Shown piece by piece: positions 60,861 to 64,000 of a stretch of 64,000 bases of DNA. The DNA is taken from positions 140,985,937 to 141,049,936 of the forward strand of contig OV884011.1 of NCBI GenBank assembly GCA_930367205.1, given 5' to 3'. The notes below the pieces were generated by a model, which saw nothing but the letters and a program-made list of their open reading frames with translations, was not told where the DNA came from and ran no database searches. Source of the DNA: Acanthosoma haemorrhoidale (taxonomy: Eukaryota; Arthropoda; Insecta; Hemiptera; Acanthosomatidae). The stretch's first letter is position 1. Each line of letters opens with the position of its first letter. The translations under genes and the position numbers were made by a program.

Positions 60861-61048
60861 TCAATATTTAAGGCAAGTATGGTATTTTCCTAAACATTGT
60901 CCAAGATGTAAGGGTACTAAGCATTCAGCACACATAAAGCTACTCTTGCTTATTTTTTTACTAGCAGAGCAAACTTTATATGGACGTCGTACATATCAGT
61001 TTGTTTTCCCTGATCCAATAATTCTGGTAACTTTATGTTTTATGTTCA
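60861..61048 (-). pseudogene. piggyBac transposase C-terminal fragment
   Basis: The minus strand gives KLPELLDQGKQTD, a 1-base frameshift, then RRPYKVCSASKKISKSSFMC, AECLVPLHLGQC and LGKYHTCLKY before a TGA at 60863-60861. The spacing of cysteines and histidine (C...C..C....C...YH) is the cysteine-rich zinc-binding domain that ends piggyBac transposases and recognises the element ends. Only this last ~60 residues remain, cut on its upstream side by LINE copy F. It is not part of the element at 30949, which lacks this domain. Confidence 0.85.
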
Positions 61049-61049
61049 A

Positions 61050-63650
61050 AGTCACTATCAGTGCAATGACTGTGCTACAGGATTAGGGTGGTTGGAAAGG
61101 CTACTGTGGAATTTCATAAACTTGGAAGGGATGAGTTCTAGAATGTAGGATATATTAAGGTCGTTATGAAGGGTTTTGTTGCTGACATAATAAGGGGCAT
61201 TTACTATTGTTCTCAGGACTTTGGATTGAAAGGATTGGATACGCTTGATGTTCGACTTTTTTGCTGTCCCCCATAGCTCTATTCCGTATGTCCAGATTGG
61301 TTTAAGTATAACTTTGTAGATTAGTAGTTTATTTTCTATTGAGAGATGGGATGTCCTTTGAAGTAATCTGTACAGTTGTCCAAAGCGTCTGTTTAGTTCT
61401 TGTCTTTTTAGTCTCGTATGTGGGTTGCAGGTCAGTTGTTTGTCAAGATGGAAGCCGTACTGTCTCAGATACAGGGAGATGAATAGAATTAAAATAAACT
61501 AGTGGACAAGTCTTGCGACAAAGGGTGAAGGTAATGTGGGAGCATTTTGCTTCACTGACTTTGATCTGCCATTGATTGCACCAATACTCGATCTCGTCAA
61601 GGTGTTTTTGAAGGTTATGGGATGCTATGTCGGGTTCTGGGTGGGATGACAAGACTGCAGTGTCATCTGCAAATGTGGCCAAGAAGGTATTGGGAGTAGA
61701 GGGGACATCAGCGGTGTATAGGTTATAGAGGATGGTGCCCAGGACCCTGCCCTGTGGAACTCCTGCATTTATGGGATAGTAGTTAGAGCATTCTAAACCA
61801 CAGCGGACTTGGAAGAAGCGGTTTGAAAGGTAGGACTGTAGGATTAGGAAAAGGGTCTGTGGTAAATATCTATTGAGCTTGTAGAGAAAACCTGCGTGCC
61901 AAACCCTGTCAAAAGCTTAAGCTATATCAAGAAAGGCAGCAGTGCAATACTGTTTGGTTTCAAGGGCTGAGGAGATGTGATCAACAACGCGAAGGCCTTG
62001 TTGAGCAGTGGAATGTCGTTGGCGGAAACCAAACTGGTGTGTGGGAAAAACGTTTTTGGATTCAACAATTGGAAGTAGAGTTTACAATTAGTAGGAGTTT
62101 CTCAAATATTTTTGAGAGGATAGGGAGTAGGCTAATTGGACGGTAAGATGAGGCATCATTGGGTGATTTACCGAGTTTGGCGAATAGGAAAATAATGGAA
62201 TGTTTCCAGAGGAGAGGAAAGTGCGTCGTTCGGATAATGCAATTATATATTATTCTAATATTTGCTATTTATTAATAATATTTTAATTATATATTGTTTC
62301 ATATAATTTTTAAAAAACTTTATATTTATAACTTTAACGTTATCTCAGGGTTCTGTTAATAATTTATAGGAAACTTCTGGCAAAAGGAATATTGGTTTTA
62401 TTTACAACGCATTGAATAACTAAAATTGATATACAAAAATAAAATACGTACGTAATAAAGAATACTATTAAAACTAACATTAAAAATGGTACCTTGTAAT
62501 TATTCGTAACTGTATACTAATACTGGCCAGTGCTTCTTTGTGGATAATCTTCATTGGTCGTCTTCTTCTTCTTCTATTGCGTGATTCGGTTCATCTTACT
62601 AGAGCGTCCTTTTTCTTCATGCCGAGTGAAAGTGATTCACCATGAGGCGGTAGCGTGGGTCGGTGACTACCTGGGCTTCCCTCTCTGCCTGCCTTCTGAA
62701 GCACGAAATGAAGAATGTGGGCCTTTTTATATTACATACCGCTGCCTTCTTGACTTTCCACTCGTTGTTTAATGCCAGTTGTTTTGAATATTTATACTTT
62801 GCTTAAATTAGAAGTTTATATAATAAATGTTTATATTAAATATGATATTATTTTATTTCAATTATTAATAATTAATATGACGACAATAAAAACGTTCATA
62901 CTTTCAAAAATGAATCACGGATCGTTATTACGTTATTCAATGCTCGCTAATTCCGAGTTTATTTAAACAAACACTTAAAAATCATCATTTTAAAATATCA
63001 CAACAATATATAGGTTAGGAAGATTAGGGCTTTAGGAGGAAGTTGTTTGAGAATTTGAGGAGTAAGGAGATCATATCCAGGGGATTTTTGGTAAGGTAAG
63101 TTTTTCAGAAGGTATTTGACCTCAGAGGGATTAACGGCTTTTGGTGGAAGAGAGAGAGGAATAGGTGAAGTGAGGAAATCTTCCACAGTTGTGCTGTGAG
63201 TATGGCATTGATGAGAAAGGTGAGGTGTGAAAGTATGGGTAAGATGCAGAGCAAATTCCTCCGACCTATCCCCATCCGAAGCCGCCCAGGACACATCATC
63301 ACGACGGAGTATATGTGAAACAGGTTGATACTTTAGGATTTTTTTTGTTACATTCCACGAGGAGTTATCCCTGGTAGACAGAGAGGAGAGGTAGGAATTG
63401 AAAGAATCGGAACGGAAGGATGCCAATCGCCGCTTTACCAATCGGCAGTACTGATTGTACGAGCGGCGATCAGCAGGATGCCGGGATCTTTGCCACACTG
63501 TTCTGGAGCGGCATTTGGATTGGATTAGATCTTTGAGATGCTGAGGTAAACGATTATGATTGTGGATTTTTGGGTGACGATGCCTTCCAAGCCGACCTCC
63601 GTACCAGAGTAGTGAAAGAATGCACTGCATCGTCTAGGTCTTGGGATGTT
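61050..63650 (-). mobile_element. Jockey-like LINE copy F, split by an LTR
   Basis: A minus-strand copy lacking its 3' untranslated end: it starts at the GCAATGACTGTGCTA landmark next to the piggyBac fossil. It contains the thumb and palm of the reverse transcriptase (FADDTAVLSS near 61675-61645), the fingers (62000-62240), then the 755-bp LTR insertion (62251-63005), and resumes with the start of the reverse transcriptase and the basic linker (63010-63630). It ends where similarity to copy C stops at the complement of AAACATCCCAAGACC. The 210-codon frame at 62998-63630 is the open linker region with EEFALHLTHTF and SPGYDLLTPQILKQLPPKA. Frames elsewhere are broken. Confidence 0.92.
62251..63005 (-). 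mobile_element. Solo LTR, family 2 (copy 2), nested in LINE copy F
   Basis: This 755-bp unit has the same ends as 58763-59479 and is flanked by 4-bp ATAT (62247-62250 and 63006-63009). The LINE sequence on each side joins cleanly once the insertion and one ATAT are removed, as seen against 25345-25365 of copy C. It is longer than copy 1 through small indels in the middle. It inserted after the LINE copy, which gives relative age. Confidence 0.92.
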
Positions 63651-64000
63651 TTAATCATAGATCTAAAGTGGATGTCGTATCCATAAAATTTTGTCATAAA
63701 AAGTTGATGTATGTCCTAAAAGCTTTTAGGTTAAAACAAAATTCAAGCAATCACCAACAGAAAAAAAAAATTTATTTAGCGAATATAATTTTTTTTTATT
63801 AGTTCATATTTATTATACTTACCAAAGACCTGATGGAAATACATTTTATAACATTAAATTCAGGAGTCAAAACTGTTATTTTTATTTACGAGTTCAGTTT
63901 TAACTGCTTTGAAAGATCTTTTTATAATATTAGTTTAAAAATAAAAGTTCAGAAAATAACTGTTTGGAAATAGCTTCTATCAATATCACTAAAAACTTTT
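63651..64000. other. AT-rich window end
   Basis: No gene or element was recognised after the LINE copy ends. Confidence 0.5.

Noticed and set aside
60861..61048. Joining this piggyBac C-terminal piece to the element at 30949-33231
   Set aside because: They are 28 kb apart, and the 30949 element has both of its own ends with TTAA. They are separate fossils.

Overview
This window reads as insect (at least arthropod) nuclear DNA. It is AT-rich, has long introns and is crowded with transposable-element debris. I found no prokaryotic operons, no rRNA or tRNA genes and no CRISPR array. The insect assignment rests on a solute-carrier gene that resembles insect pathetic/SLC36 transporters and on the mix of elements: Jockey-clade LINEs, piggyBac, mariner/Tc1, pogo/Tigger and Ty3/gypsy.

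Two host genes can be supported by splicing. (1) A three-exon minus-strand gene (coding exons 43214-43050, 41898-41806, 36482-36198) encodes a 180-residue protein with about three membrane segments and an arginine-rich tail. All introns are phase 0. I do not recognise the family. (2) A plus-strand proton-coupled amino-acid transporter gene (SLC36/PAT family) starts at 53286. Its first three coding exons (53286-53350, 55125-55226, 57109-57259) give 106 residues, covering the N-terminal tail with two acidic dileucine motifs and the first two membrane segments. The rest of the gene must lie past a very long intron, beyond the window.

Layout: 1-7 kb is mostly unassigned AT-rich DNA with a solo LTR (1338-1958), an inverted piece of the same LTR (2286-2440) and a dispersed 0.35-kb repeat pair. 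From 7 to 31 kb there are many truncated copies of one Jockey-like LINE family in both orientations. Two large copies (24731-26717 minus, 27771-30937 plus) face each other head to head across a gypsy-like fragment carrying a lysine-tRNA primer-binding site. At 30949-33231 sits a defective piggyBac element with TTAA duplications, itself split by a 988-bp GC-rich retroelement. From 33 to 43 kb is the unknown membrane-protein gene; its large intron carries an RNase H remnant. From 43.7 to 49 kb there are another LINE copy, a second solo LTR and a pogo/Tigger transposase pseudogene with a psq-type helix-turn-helix. From 53 to 64 kb is the transporter gene. Its introns hold a deleted mariner and a Tc1 fossil. 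Its downstream intron or flank holds two solo LTRs of a second family, a coiled-coil gag-like ORF, a piggyBac C-terminal fossil and a LINE copy split by one of the LTRs.

Most element boundaries were checked by eye against target-site duplications or against other copies in the window. Only the two host genes and the 289-residue coiled-coil ORF look free of disabling mutations. The transposon ORFs are fragments or pseudogenes.
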